DNA of 64,000 bases from Mangrovibacterium lignilyticum (GTDB lineage Bacteria; Bacteroidota; Bacteroidia; Bacteroidales; Prolixibacteraceae): NCBI RefSeq assembly GCF_010882175.1, contig NZ_WKLH01000002.1, forward strand, positions 124,001 to 188,000, given 5' to 3'. This document shows, one piece after another, positions 28,431 to 36,131 of the stretch. Made by a program: the position numbers and the translations under genes. Positions within the stretch are counted from its first letter, which is position 1. Every line of letters begins with the position of its first letter. Below the pieces are notes generated by a model, which saw only the letters and a list, made by a program, of their open reading frames with translations, did no database searches and was not told where the DNA came from.

Positions 28431-28571
28431 AAGCGTTCGAGCCGCGCGCAGCGCAGCGCTTGAACGCGGTGTTGACGTAACCCGGGATTGATAGCCGAAA
28501 CAAGTATTATGGGTTTTCCGATGGAAAGTAAGATATGTAGCCTGACCACGATGGTCGGGCATTTTTGTTTT
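28431..28571 (+). repeat. Structured 3' repeat, copy 1 (with intrinsic terminator)
   Basis: First of four related elements. A 5' hairpin pairs GTTCGAGC (28435-28442) with GCTTGAAC (28458-28465); inside it GCGC-GCA-GCGC forms a second stem. The shared stretches GGTGTTGACGT, TTGATAGCCGAAACAAGTAT and ATGGGTTTT follow. It ends in a good intrinsic terminator: GCCTGACCA (28540-28548) pairs with TGGTCGGGC (28552-28560), then ATTTTTGTTTTT. Compared with copy 2 it lacks a 21-nt internal hairpin. It follows the lipoprotein gene and precedes the IS91-like element. Confidence 0.75.
28540..28571 (+). terminator. Intrinsic terminator at the end of repeat copy 1
   Basis: Nine-bp stem GCCTGACCA/TGGTCGGGC with loop CGA, then a T-rich tract. 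It would end transcription of the barrel-lipoprotein pair. Copy 2 of the repeat has the same hairpin at about 30931-30956 with changed but mostly pairing bases. Confidence 0.75.
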
Positions 28572-28694
28572 TGGCAGATACTGCTCCTGTTTTTAACTGT
28601 TTGAGCGAAGGATTTGCTTTCCGAATTTGTGTTTAGGAAACCGGTTTACGGGTTTTACTTCGCTACCGGGCAAAGCTCCGCCAGGCCCCGCCAG

Positions 28695-29819
28695 TCAGGG
28701 CTTTTTTACAAGATTTATCAAATAGTTTAGGATGTCCGTATTCGGAGGTGGCCCGCGTGAGTTAAAGCGCCAGATGGTGACCAGCTTTCCTTTGCGGCAG
28801 GCCGGACATTGCAGACGCATATCGGGGCGTTCGGGAAGTTTGATGCGTCCGAGTTCCTGTTGCAGCAGTTCTACGCAAACTTTTTTGAGCGTACTGCTCA
28901 GGATGCCGTAGTGACGAATGCGGGTAAAGCCGCGTGGCAGGATGTGCAGCGAAAAGCGCCGGATAAACTCTTCTACACTAAGGCTTAGCAGGTATTTGGC
29001 TCCGCCCCGGCGGTAATCTTTAGCCTGGAAAGTCACCTGTTCGTTTTCGATACTTCGGATACGGTGGTTGCTGATGGCAATTTTGTGGGTGTAACGTCCC
29101 AGGTATTCCACCACTTGTTTGGGGCCGAAGAATGGTTGCTTGCAGTACACCACCCAGGGCTTGGCAAACAGTGCTTTGTACAGCCCGGCATCATCGACCT
29201 TGGCAGCTCTTAAATTTTCAACATACTTAGCCCGGAACACTTTACTCATGGCCTTTACGGGGAACAGGAATTTATCCTTTCCCCGGGCTGCTTTCCACTT
29301 GCCGGAGGTGTTGATTCCGCCACCGGGAACAATGCAGTGCAGGTGCGGATGAAGCGAAAGGTTCTGCCCCCAGGTATGCAGTATGGCAATCATGCCCGGT
29401 GCGCCACCGATGAACTTCGGATTTGCAGCGAACGCTTTTACCACTTGCCAGGCAGTTTGAAACAACAAGCTATACACCAGTTTGGGGCGATGCAATGCCA
29501 GTCGGTTCAAGTCATCGGGCAAGGTAAATACCAGGTGATAGTATGAAGTTCGGAACAGTTCCTTTTCCCGGGCCTGCATCCACTGTTCGCGTTTGTGTCC
29601 CTGGCATTTGGGACAATGCCGGTTGCGGCAGCTGTTGTAACTGATATGCAGTTTCCGGCACTTGGTATTATCGCACACATCGACGTGCCCGCCCAAAGCA
29701 GCTGTGCGGCAAACCGACAAAGCCTGCAGAGTTCGCAGTTGCTAGCTACTGCGGCAAAGCTGCTCAAGCCGATGCGCTTGATTATGCAATACATCGGCCA
29801 CTTCAAAAGCCGGCTTCAT
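28695..29819 (-). pseudogene. IS91-family transposase, interrupted by an amber stop at codon 26
   Basis: Rolling-circle (HUH, Y2) transposase. Reading from the ATG at 29819-29817, the frame gives MKPAFEVADVLHNQAHRLEQ and then a TAG at 29744-29742; without that stop it would be about 374 residues. The frame continues intact to 28695. After the stop come the zinc-binding segment (CRTAALGGHVDVCDNTKC ... SYNSCRNRHCPKCQ), the HUH motif HPHLHC, the paired tyrosines of YLGRYTHK and a C-terminal CPACRKGK. A TTG at 29720 could restart translation and would keep all catalytic motifs. The ATG overlaps the stop of the recombinase gene (ATGA), which shows that 29819 was the original start. Either recently inactivated or N-terminally shortened. 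Confidence 0.85.
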
Positions 29820-30719
29820 GACTTGGGGTATAAGCGGTCGAGCGGGCTGAAAGCTTTATCGCGCCCCAGCTGCGCGATATGCAGGTACATCAGGGTGGTA
29901 TGGATGTCGACATGACCGAGCAGGTCTTTCAAAGTCATGATGTCCATGCCCATTTCCAGCAGATGGGTAGCGTAAGTGTGGCGAAGCGTGTGCGAAGTTA
30001 CCCGCTTCTGAATCCCGGCCCGTTTCACAGCCTGGGTAATGACCCACTGCACACCGGTTTCAGAAAATTGCTGTAGCTGTCCGGTATTAGTTTTTCCGTT
30101 AAAGAGCCACACATAAGGAGGCTCAGCCTGCAGATAGGCGCGCAGTCCACGCATCAAGTGCCCGCCAAGCGGCACATAACGGTCTTTTCGGCCTTTGCCT
30201 TCGCGAACATGCAACTGCGAACGGTCCAGGTCAACATCGGCCAGTTTGATGTTCAGCAGTTCGTGGCGACGTAGTCCGCAGCCATACAGCAGGCCCAGGA
30301 TCAACCGGTGCCGAAGCAAGGCCGGTGCTCTGAGCAGTCGCCTGACTTCCTGTTGACTCAATACAACGGGCAGCTTCTTCGGAAGCTTCATTTTTGGCAG
30401 GAACACCTGTTTTTGCGGCATCCCCATGGCCCGGTAAGCAAAACGAAGCCCGTAAACAGTGTGCTTAAAGTAGCTTTCGGAAGGTGTGCGGCTTTGCGTT
30501 TTGACCAGGTGGAGGTAGTCCAGCACCTGATCTTCCTCAAGATCCAGTGGATTGCATCGAAAGTGAAGGGCCATCGTGGCCAGGCAACGGGAATAGTTGT
30601 CAAGGGTACTCTTACTTTTGCCTAAAAGCTCAACATGGCGTTGCAGCTTTTCATAAACTTGCTTAAATTCAGGGAGTGAAAAACAAGCTTGCTCAATTAA
30701 CGTGGTGCTTTTTTTTCAT
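29816..30719 (-). CDS. Tyrosine recombinase of the IS91-type element, start out of frame at an A8 tract
   Basis: XerC/D-like site-specific recombinase. All catalytic positions are visible: Arg in GCGLRRHELL, Lys in GKGRKDRYVPL, H-x-x-R in HTLRHTYATHLL, His in LGHVDIHTT and Tyr in LMYLHI. The in-frame ATG at 30574 yields only 252 residues and cuts off half of the DNA-binding SAM-like domain. Upstream of it the same frame stays open to 30715 and reads a convincing N-terminus (FSLPEFKQVYEKLQRHVELL, then STLDNYSRCLATMALHF). The natural ATG at 30719-30717 is followed by eight A's; with seven A's it would join this frame and give exactly 300 residues. So translation needs slippage, or the gene is disabled by one base, or the run is a sequencing error. 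Confidence 0.8.
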
Positions 30720-30796
30720 AATCAACAGATTTTATTGATGAACACTAAAGGTACTGGAGCCTGAGCACTTTAGCTACCTTTAGGTTTCGTTCAACA

Positions 30797-30957
30797 ATTA
30801 AGTGTTCGGCCAGTGCGCAGCACAGTGGCTGAACCGGGTGTTGACGTCCTGTCCGGCGGCCAGACAGGAACCCTGGATTGATAGCTGAAACAAGTATGAT
30901 GGGTTTTTCAGATCGGAGATAAGCTGTTTTGTCTGACCATGCTGGTTTGGCTTTTTC
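30797..30957 (+). repeat. Structured 3' repeat, copy 2 (longest copy)
   Basis: Full-length copy. 5' hairpin: GTTCGGCCA (30804-30812) pairs with TGGCTGAAC (30826-30834), with inner stem GTGC-GCA-GCAC. Then GGTGTTGACGT, an added 21-nt hairpin (CCTGTC/GACAGG), TTGATAGCTGAAACAAGTAT, ATGGGTTTTT, and a terminal hairpin GTCTGACCA/TGGTTTGGC followed by CTTTTTC. The first ~80 bp are almost identical to copy 3 at 32786. Unlike the other copies it runs straight into the 3' end of a group II intron. No coding gene lies just upstream, only the IS91-type element. Confidence 0.75.
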
Positions 30958-30978
30958 ATAGAATGACCGATATTAGAT

Positions 30979-31050
30979 GAGCCGGATGACGGGAGACTGT
31001 CAAGTCCGGTTCTGTGAGAGGCTTGGGGGGAAATTCCCCTTGCCGACTCG
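30979..31050 (+). ncRNA. Group II intron 3' end (domains V and VI), intron otherwise missing
   Basis: GAGCCGGATGACGGGAGACT (30979-30998) followed by GTCAAGTCCGGTTC folds into the catalytic domain V hairpin of bacterial group II introns: GAGCCGGA pairs with TCCGGTTC, with the usual AGC-type base and a GAGA-like loop. Domain VI follows as GGCTTGGGGGG/TTCCCCTTGCC and the segment ends GACTC near 31050. No intron-encoded reverse transcriptase is present and no complete domain I can be assigned, so this is a truncated or ORF-less intron. Beyond it GTGCGTGACACAATG leads into the next gene. Confidence 0.75.
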
Positions 31051-31110
31051 ATGCCGAACCGTTCGCGGCAACCATGTGCGTGACACAATGAATATTATAA
31101 AATTAAACGC

Positions 31111-32766
31111 ATGAAAATTAACTTACTCCTTTTTATTTGTTCATTTTGGTTTCTTTCAAAAGCATATTCGCAAGAAGTAGTATCACTTCATCCACTTTTT
31201 ATAGAGCAGGACGCTGTGTTAATACCTGAAATCGAAGGTTCATGGTGCATTGAGGGGATAGACACGATTTCAATTCAAAAAGCTGGAGATAATTTCTATT
31301 TATTGAAATATGGTAGTGAAGCAAACCCATCAACATTTGAAGCCGTCTTTTTAAAAATCAAGGATCAAATATATCTGGACCTTAACGGTGTATTCCCGGA
31401 TACATTAGGGGATGAATATTATAGAAATACCTTCCTTTCGGTTCATTCGTTATACAAAATCGAAATTTGTAACGACACTTTGCAGCTTTTTGAACCCAGG
31501 TATGCCTGGTTTTATAATTATACGATGCAAAATGATTCACCGCTTAAATATGAATGGGTGAAAAATGGCATGTTGTTAACCTTCAAAACGGATGAATTAA
31601 AATCATTTTTTGCAGAACAGAACAATAACCAGGAGCTGTTTGACAATCCTACTTCATTTATAAATAGTCGTTCTGATAATAAGGGGAAAGAAAATAGTAT
31701 GCTAGATGGATCAACTGTTAAATCATCCAGCGGTATCTCCCAAACATGTATTCCTCAATTTCCTTTTAAAGATGGCTGGTTTGGTGGTGATGGTGATGTG
31801 TCTGTTCCAATAAATGCAACGACCACTTTATTTATTTTTAGTGATACTTGGGTAGGAACAAAAAATCAGCAGAGCAGAATGGAACCGGGTATGAAAATGG
31901 TCAACAATTCTGTCGCTGTTGAAACTTGTTTGCCAAATGGAGAAACCGATGTGAAATATTACTGGAGAAATAAATATTCTGAGCATCCAAAACCCATTTT
32001 TGAAAGCTTTACCAATCGATATATTTATTGGGTGCCACAGGCATTTATGATGAATGACAATCTCTATGTACTATTGGAAAAGGTTGGGCCCCGGTTAGCT
32101 GCACCTCCAAAGGCAACTTTTAATTTTTCCCTTTTAGGATACACGCTGGCAAAAATAAGCAATCCTGACGCTGCACCGGATAAATGGGAAATCGAGTATA
32201 CTCCTTTACCAGACTTTGGATATCCATCCAAGAGTATAGGAGCCTATGTAATATTGGATGGCTACTTCTATTTCTTCGTAAGCCGCCATGACAAGGCTCA
32301 GGTGCTGGTCAGGAAACGAGTCGATGTCTTTGATGATCCTCAAAAACCCTACGAATATTTTGCCTTGAACAAGAAATGGAACGAAGGTTTAAACACAAAT
32401 GATATGGATACGCTAATCAATGGATTTAGAACCACTACAGTTAACTATCATCCGGAAATGAAACAATGGGTAATGATTTGTGATATTAGACCTTGGGACA
32501 ATAAAATAAAAATGCGAACGGCACCTGAATTAACCGGTCCATGGTCGGATGAAATAGATATTTACGAAATCCCCGAAGTAACGCCTGGCAATCCTTCTTA
32601 TACCGAATCAAATTTTTGTTACCTGCCACGGGAATGCATACAAAACTATGATACTGCCCGCCATCAAATGCTCATTACATACGATATCAACAATCCGGAT
32701 TTTTCCATAATAAATGCAAATCCTAAAATTTATACTCCAAAGGTAATTACCATTCAATTAAAGTAG
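31111..32766 (+). CDS. Exported DUF4185-like five-bladed propeller protein of unknown function
   Basis: Protein of 551 residues with a signal peptide (MKINLLLFICSFWFLSKAYSQ). Residues about 25-175 form an unassigned beta-rich domain (EIEGSWCIEGIDTISIQKAG). From about residue 215 the sequence resembles DUF4185-type propellers related to the GH43/GH62/GH68 fold: DGWFGGDGDVSVPI, LFIFSDTWVG, NRYIYWVPQAFMMNDNLYVLLE, KSIGAYVILDGYFYFFVSRHD, VNYHPEMKQWVMICDIRP and ELTGPWSDEIDIYEIPE. Catalytic acids were not identified, so enzymatic activity is open. The gene is bracketed by two nearly identical ~90-bp direct repeats and looks like a single-gene mobile module. Base composition is A+T-richer than the hydrolase genes nearby. 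Confidence 0.7.
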   Translation: MKINLLLFICSFWFLSKAYSQEVVSLHPLFIEQDAVLIPEIEGSWCIEGIDTISIQKAGDNFYLLKYGSEANPSTFEAVFLKIKDQIYLDLNGVFPDTLGDEYYRNTFLSVHSLYKIEICNDTLQLFEPRYAWFYNYTMQNDSPLKYEWVKNGMLLTFKTDELKSFFAEQNNNQELFDNPTSFINSRSDNKGKENSMLDGSTVKSSSGISQTCIPQFPFKDGWFGGDGDVSVPINATTTLFIFSDTWVGTKNQQSRMEPGMKMVNNSVAVETCLPNGETDVKYYWRNKYSEHPKPIFESFTNRYIYWVPQAFMMNDNLYVLLEKVGPRLAAPPKATFNFSLLGYTLAKISNPDAAPDKWEIEYTPLPDFGYPSKSIGAYVILDGYFYFFVSRHDKAQVLVRKRVDVFDDPQKPYEYFALNKKWNEGLNTNDMDTLINGFRTTTVNYHPEMKQWVMICDIRPWDNKIKMRTAPELTGPWSDEIDIYEIPEVTPGNPSYTESNFCYLPRECIQNYDTARHQMLITYDINNPDFSIINANPKIYTPKVITIQLK

Positions 32767-32785
32767 AATGGTAGCCGCTAACAAA

Positions 32786-32877
32786 TAAGTGTTCGGCCAG
32801 TGCGCAGCACAGTGGCTGAACCAGGTGTTGACGTCCTGTCCGGCGGCCAGACAGGAACCCGCGATTGATAGCCGAAC
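32786..32877 (+). repeat. Structured 3' repeat, copy 3
   Basis: Starts 19 bp after the DUF4185-like gene. From TAAGTGTTCGG (32786) through the 21-nt CCTGTC/GACAGG hairpin to GATTGATAGC it matches copy 2 with only a handful of differences over ~90 bp, then diverges at about 32877; the terminal terminator hairpin is missing. The 32878-33069 stretch after it shows no feature. Confidence 0.75.
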
Positions 32878-33069
32878 CGTTATCTCGGAAAATTCAAGCT
32901 GTTGGAATTATTTCGTTTCTCAACACTTTCATTCTATCAGCATTTTAATAATTTTGGAACTCGCTTGCCCGTAAACAAGAAGGTACATTCGCATCCGGAC
33001 ACAAATAAGAGCGACATCGATACCTGTCTGTTCGATGAAAGGCTTCTATAATATTAAAATTTATACCCA

Positions 33070-35196
33070 ATGAAATTAGTGACACGATTACTTTGTTTGG
33101 CGATTTTTTCCATTAGTATTCTCAGTTGTCAGCAGCAAAAGGAACTGTTTGTTGATCTCGACGGTACGGTTCTCAGCAAGGCTGATGTCAGTGGCAGCGA
33201 TGCGCCCTATCTACAGATTCAGAACTCCAAATTATCCAAAGGAGTGCTTGTGTTGTATCCGGGCAGTGGCGCCGACAATGGATCTATGTCAACGGTATTT
33301 CAACAATTGGGTTTTTCGGTTGCCAGCTTGAAAGGTGACAGCCTGAAACCTGCCGATGCGATCAAAGCTTTTCGCTTGATCAAGTCAGGGGTAAATCTCA
33401 ATTTAAAAACAGATCACACGACTTTGGTTGGTTATTCCAACGGCGCAAAATTGGCCGCTTTAACGGAATACGAATTAGATGAAAACGAGCGTCCGGACGA
33501 TTTGATTTTGATTAACCCAGCCAATTTCGATGAGACAACACCGGGGATTGTCTTTCCGGTAGTTAATCCTCCGCTGACAACAAAAACAAAATTATTATGC
33601 ATTGCCGATACCTTGGTGCTGGATCAAACAGCGTTAAAAGCGGCAAGTGAATACACCAAAACATGGATTGGATACGACGGCGTGGCCTTCCGGCAGGCAA
33701 TTGGAGACGCGCAAGACGGAGCTTCCAGAAACAACGGGTTGATTGCTGTTTTGACTTCCTTTTTGAACGGAGAACTTGTTTTACCAACGGTAGCTGAAAA
33801 TCCAGCGGCTGTTCCGGTTGAAGGTTATTCGCCCAAACGCCATTCTGAGAAGGTCGCGCTGGTTAAAAATCACAAATACGATTTGCTGTTTGTCGGCAAC
33901 TCGATCACCAACAATTTTGAGAAACCGGCATATCAGCCAGTCTGGAACAAATACTATGGTTCTCGCAATGCTGTCAACCTGGGCTTTTCCGGTTATCGCA
34001 CCGAAAACATCATCTGGAATATTGAAAACGGGGAGCTGGAGAACCAGTCGCCGAAAGTGATTGTGCTGGAGATTGGCACCAACAATATCGATGAAAAGAA
34101 TTACCCGACACGCCATACGGCAGGGCAGTTGGCTGGAGGTATTGAAAAGATTGTGAGCCTGCTTCGTGAAAAATGTCCCGAGGCGAAAATCATCGTGCTT
34201 CGTTGCTTCCCGGGATGTTATGGCGGACCAAACCCAACATCGCATCGCCGGATATTGGAACGGGCTTCTGATTTGGTTTCTCATTTGGCGGATGGCAAGC
34301 ACGTTTTTTACTGCGATGTCAACCATGTTTTTCTGAATATGGATGGCTCGATCAATCACGACATGTTGGGTGATTGGTTACATCCCACGCCAGCTGGAGC
34401 CGAGGCCTGGGCCCAGGCGATGGAACCGCTGCTTTCGGAATTGATGGGAGACAAATCGCAAGACGATCAAAAACCCCGGAATACAGCGATCATTCCGGCT
34501 TCGAAACTCGAGCAGGACAGTTACGACTGGTGGGTGCGACACAACGATGTACTAGCGGTCAAAGATTCATTGAATCCGGAGATTGTTTTAATTGGAAACT
34601 CCATCACGCATTTCTGGGGAGGCCAGTATCCGCCGCTGAAATATGCCGACGGAACTTCACGGAAACCGAACGGCCCAAACTCGTGGAAAGCGACTTTTGG
34701 CGGTCATCGGGTGTTAAACCTGGGATTTGGATGGGACCGTACGCAGAACGTGTTGTGGCGACTGGATCATGGTGAGCTTGACGGGCTCGATCCCAAACTG
34801 GTTGTGATACACATTGGCACCAACAATACCAGCGATACAAAGAATGCACGCATAAACACGGCTCCAGAGATCGCAGAAGGCGTTAAAGCGGTTTGCATGC
34901 GTGTTCGGTCGAAAGTACCACGAGCCAAAATCGTTTTAATGCAAATTATGCCACGCGAAGAAATGCCCGATAACCCACGCCGGCTGATGATCAACGAGAC
35001 GAACAAAATTCTTCAGCAGTTTGCCAGCGAAAATGAGATCACCTTGCTGGATATTAGCTCACAAATGCTGACTCCGGAGGAAATTCTAACGAAGGAAGTT
35101 GCCGGCGATTTCTGCCATCCAACCGATGCGGGCTATCAAATCTGGGGAGACGCTTTGCGGTCCTACATCGACGGCAAAAGCCAACAAATTAAATAA
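33070..35196 (+). CDS. Triple hydrolase lipoprotein: alpha/beta-hydrolase + two SGNH (GDSL) esterase domains
   Basis: Lipoprotein of 708 residues (lipobox ILSC, Cys20) with three hydrolase-like domains. Residues ~45-240 are an alpha/beta-hydrolase with nucleophile elbow GYSNG (Ser123); no His occurs between 160 and 255, so this domain may be inactive. Residues ~265-460 are an SGNH esterase: GNSIT (Ser278), GTNN (336-339), DWLHPT (435-440). Residues ~485-700 repeat the same fold: GNSIT (Ser511), GTNN (583-586), DFCHPT (680-685). Both SGNH domains keep the Ser, Gly/Asn and Asp-His sites. Such domains serve as carbohydrate acetylesterases, so deacetylation of xylan or another hemicellulose is the likely job. 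It stands alone between accessory modules. Confidence 0.88.
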   Translation: MKLVTRLLCLAIFSISILSCQQQKELFVDLDGTVLSKADVSGSDAPYLQIQNSKLSKGVLVLYPGSGADNGSMSTVFQQLGFSVASLKGDSLKPADAIKAFRLIKSGVNLNLKTDHTTLVGYSNGAKLAALTEYELDENERPDDLILINPANFDETTPGIVFPVVNPPLTTKTKLLCIADTLVLDQTALKAASEYTKTWIGYDGVAFRQAIGDAQDGASRNNGLIAVLTSFLNGELVLPTVAENPAAVPVEGYSPKRHSEKVALVKNHKYDLLFVGNSITNNFEKPAYQPVWNKYYGSRNAVNLGFSGYRTENIIWNIENGELENQSPKVIVLEIGTNNIDEKNYPTRHTAGQLAGGIEKIVSLLREKCPEAKIIVLRCFPGCYGGPNPTSHRRILERASDLVSHLADGKHVFYCDVNHVFLNMDGSINHDMLGDWLHPTPAGAEAWAQAMEPLLSELMGDKSQDDQKPRNTAIIPASKLEQDSYDWWVRHNDVLAVKDSLNPEIVLIGNSITHFWGGQYPPLKYADGTSRKPNGPNSWKATFGGHRVLNLGFGWDRTQNVLWRLDHGELDGLDPKLVVIHIGTNNTSDTKNARINTAPEIAEGVKAVCMRVRSKVPRAKIVLMQIMPREEMPDNPRRLMINETNKILQQFASENEITLLDISSQMLTPEEILTKEVAGDFCHPTDAGYQIWGDALRSYIDGKSQQIK

Positions 35197-35581
35197 GCCC
35201 GGCCACCCATCTGCGAAGGGCCCCACTGGTATCGTGGTATCTTTGCGATTCCCGAGGCTCACTTCGTTCAGGGGCGAGTTTTCCGGCTCCTGGTTGCAAA
35301 TACGGATAATTATTCTTTTATATCCTTTAGCCGGACGGGCTGTTACTTTTTGCCTGCAGTCGCAGAAAAGCTTGTCAGGCTTTGACTGATAACCAAAGAA
35401 GACCGCGCTGCCTGAAAAATTAGCTAAAAACCAGGGTGAATCTAAAATCAAAAAACTCCTCCTTGTAGTCCGTCGTACCTATGGACTACCGTTCGTCAAA
35501 CAGTTTTTCAAGCAAGTAAAAGGGCCATTGAAATTTCACTAAAAAGCATTAATTTACTAAGTACATTAATGCCATTTCGCT
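35197..35581. other. Unassigned intergenic stretch
   Basis: No supported gene in 385 bp. Two opposing short open frames (about 35099-35389 + and 35086-35451 -) overlap the end of the esterase gene and resemble nothing known. A 7-bp inverted repeat (GTAGTCC near 35466, GGACTAC near 35484) is the only visible structure. The last 60 bp are A+T-rich and probably hold the promoter of the next gene, though no TAnnTTTG box is found. Confidence 0.4.
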
Positions 35582-36121
35582 ATGAAAAGGATACTTACTC
35601 AATTTTCGCTGAAAAAGCGTGTTCTGATGTTTGTAGTCGTTATGGTGCTGGGGGTTTCCGTTCTGCAGGGACAGCCCGCAAGCTACGGTGATATCGGTGT
35701 CGGTGCCGGATTAAGTTATGGTGGACTGGGAACACGGCTCACCTACAAGCCCATCGAACAATTGGGCCTGTTTGGTTCTCTTGGGTATAATTTCGATGCT
35801 CTGGGATATAACGTTGGGGCGCAGGTGCAGGTGCTAAGCCAAAAAAAGCTGAGCGCATACCTTACCGGTATGTACGGATACAATGGTGTATTGATTGTTG
35901 ACGCGATCGGGATGAAAACCAAAACAACTTATTTTGGTTTTTCGACCGGTGTTGGTGCCGCATTCAAACTAAAGGAAAAATCATTCCTGTGCGCCGAAAT
36001 ACTGGTGCCATTTCGTCCTCAGGTCTTCAACGACGCGGTAGATGATCTTAAGTTGATCGGTTACGATATTAAAGAGCCGCTGCCGATCGCCATTTGTATT
36101 GGTTATCATTTCAAATTTTAA
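35582..36121 (+). CDS. Small outer-membrane beta-barrel protein, unknown function
   Basis: Protein of 179 residues with a long N-region and hydrophobic signal (KKRVLMFVVVMVLGVSVLQGQ). The mature part consists of alternating, glycine- and aromatic-rich strands (DIGVGAGLSYGGLGTRLTYK, LGLFGSLGYNFD, AYLTGMYGYNG, YFGFSTGVGAAFKL) and ends IGYHFKF, typical of eight-stranded outer-membrane barrels. No specific family is recognised. Ten bp separate its stop from the start of the FISUMP lipoprotein gene, so the two form an operon. Confidence 0.75.
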   Translation: MKRILTQFSLKKRVLMFVVVMVLGVSVLQGQPASYGDIGVGAGLSYGGLGTRLTYKPIEQLGLFGSLGYNFDALGYNVGAQVQVLSQKKLSAYLTGMYGYNGVLIVDAIGMKTKTTYFGFSTGVGAAFKLKEKSFLCAEILVPFRPQVFNDAVDDLKLIGYDIKEPLPIAICIGYHFKF

Positions 36122-36131
36122 ATTGAAGAAA

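Larger units (their letters stand above)
28572..30790 (-). mobile_element. IS91-type element with associated tyrosine recombinase (decayed)
   Basis: Two genes read leftwards: a tyrosine recombinase (29816-30719) and, overlapping it by four bases (ATGA), an IS91-family HUH/Y2 transposase (28695-29819). Some IS91 relatives are known to carry such a companion integrase. Each gene has one lesion. Near the right end, CTAAAGGTA (30745-30753) and TACCTTTAG (30775-30783) form a 9-bp inverted repeat, followed by GTTC at 30790; IS91 elements insert next to GTTC/CTTG-like tetranucleotides, so this may be the right end. The left end was not found; limits are approximate. Copies 1 and 2 of the structured repeat flank it in direct orientation. 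Confidence 0.7.
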
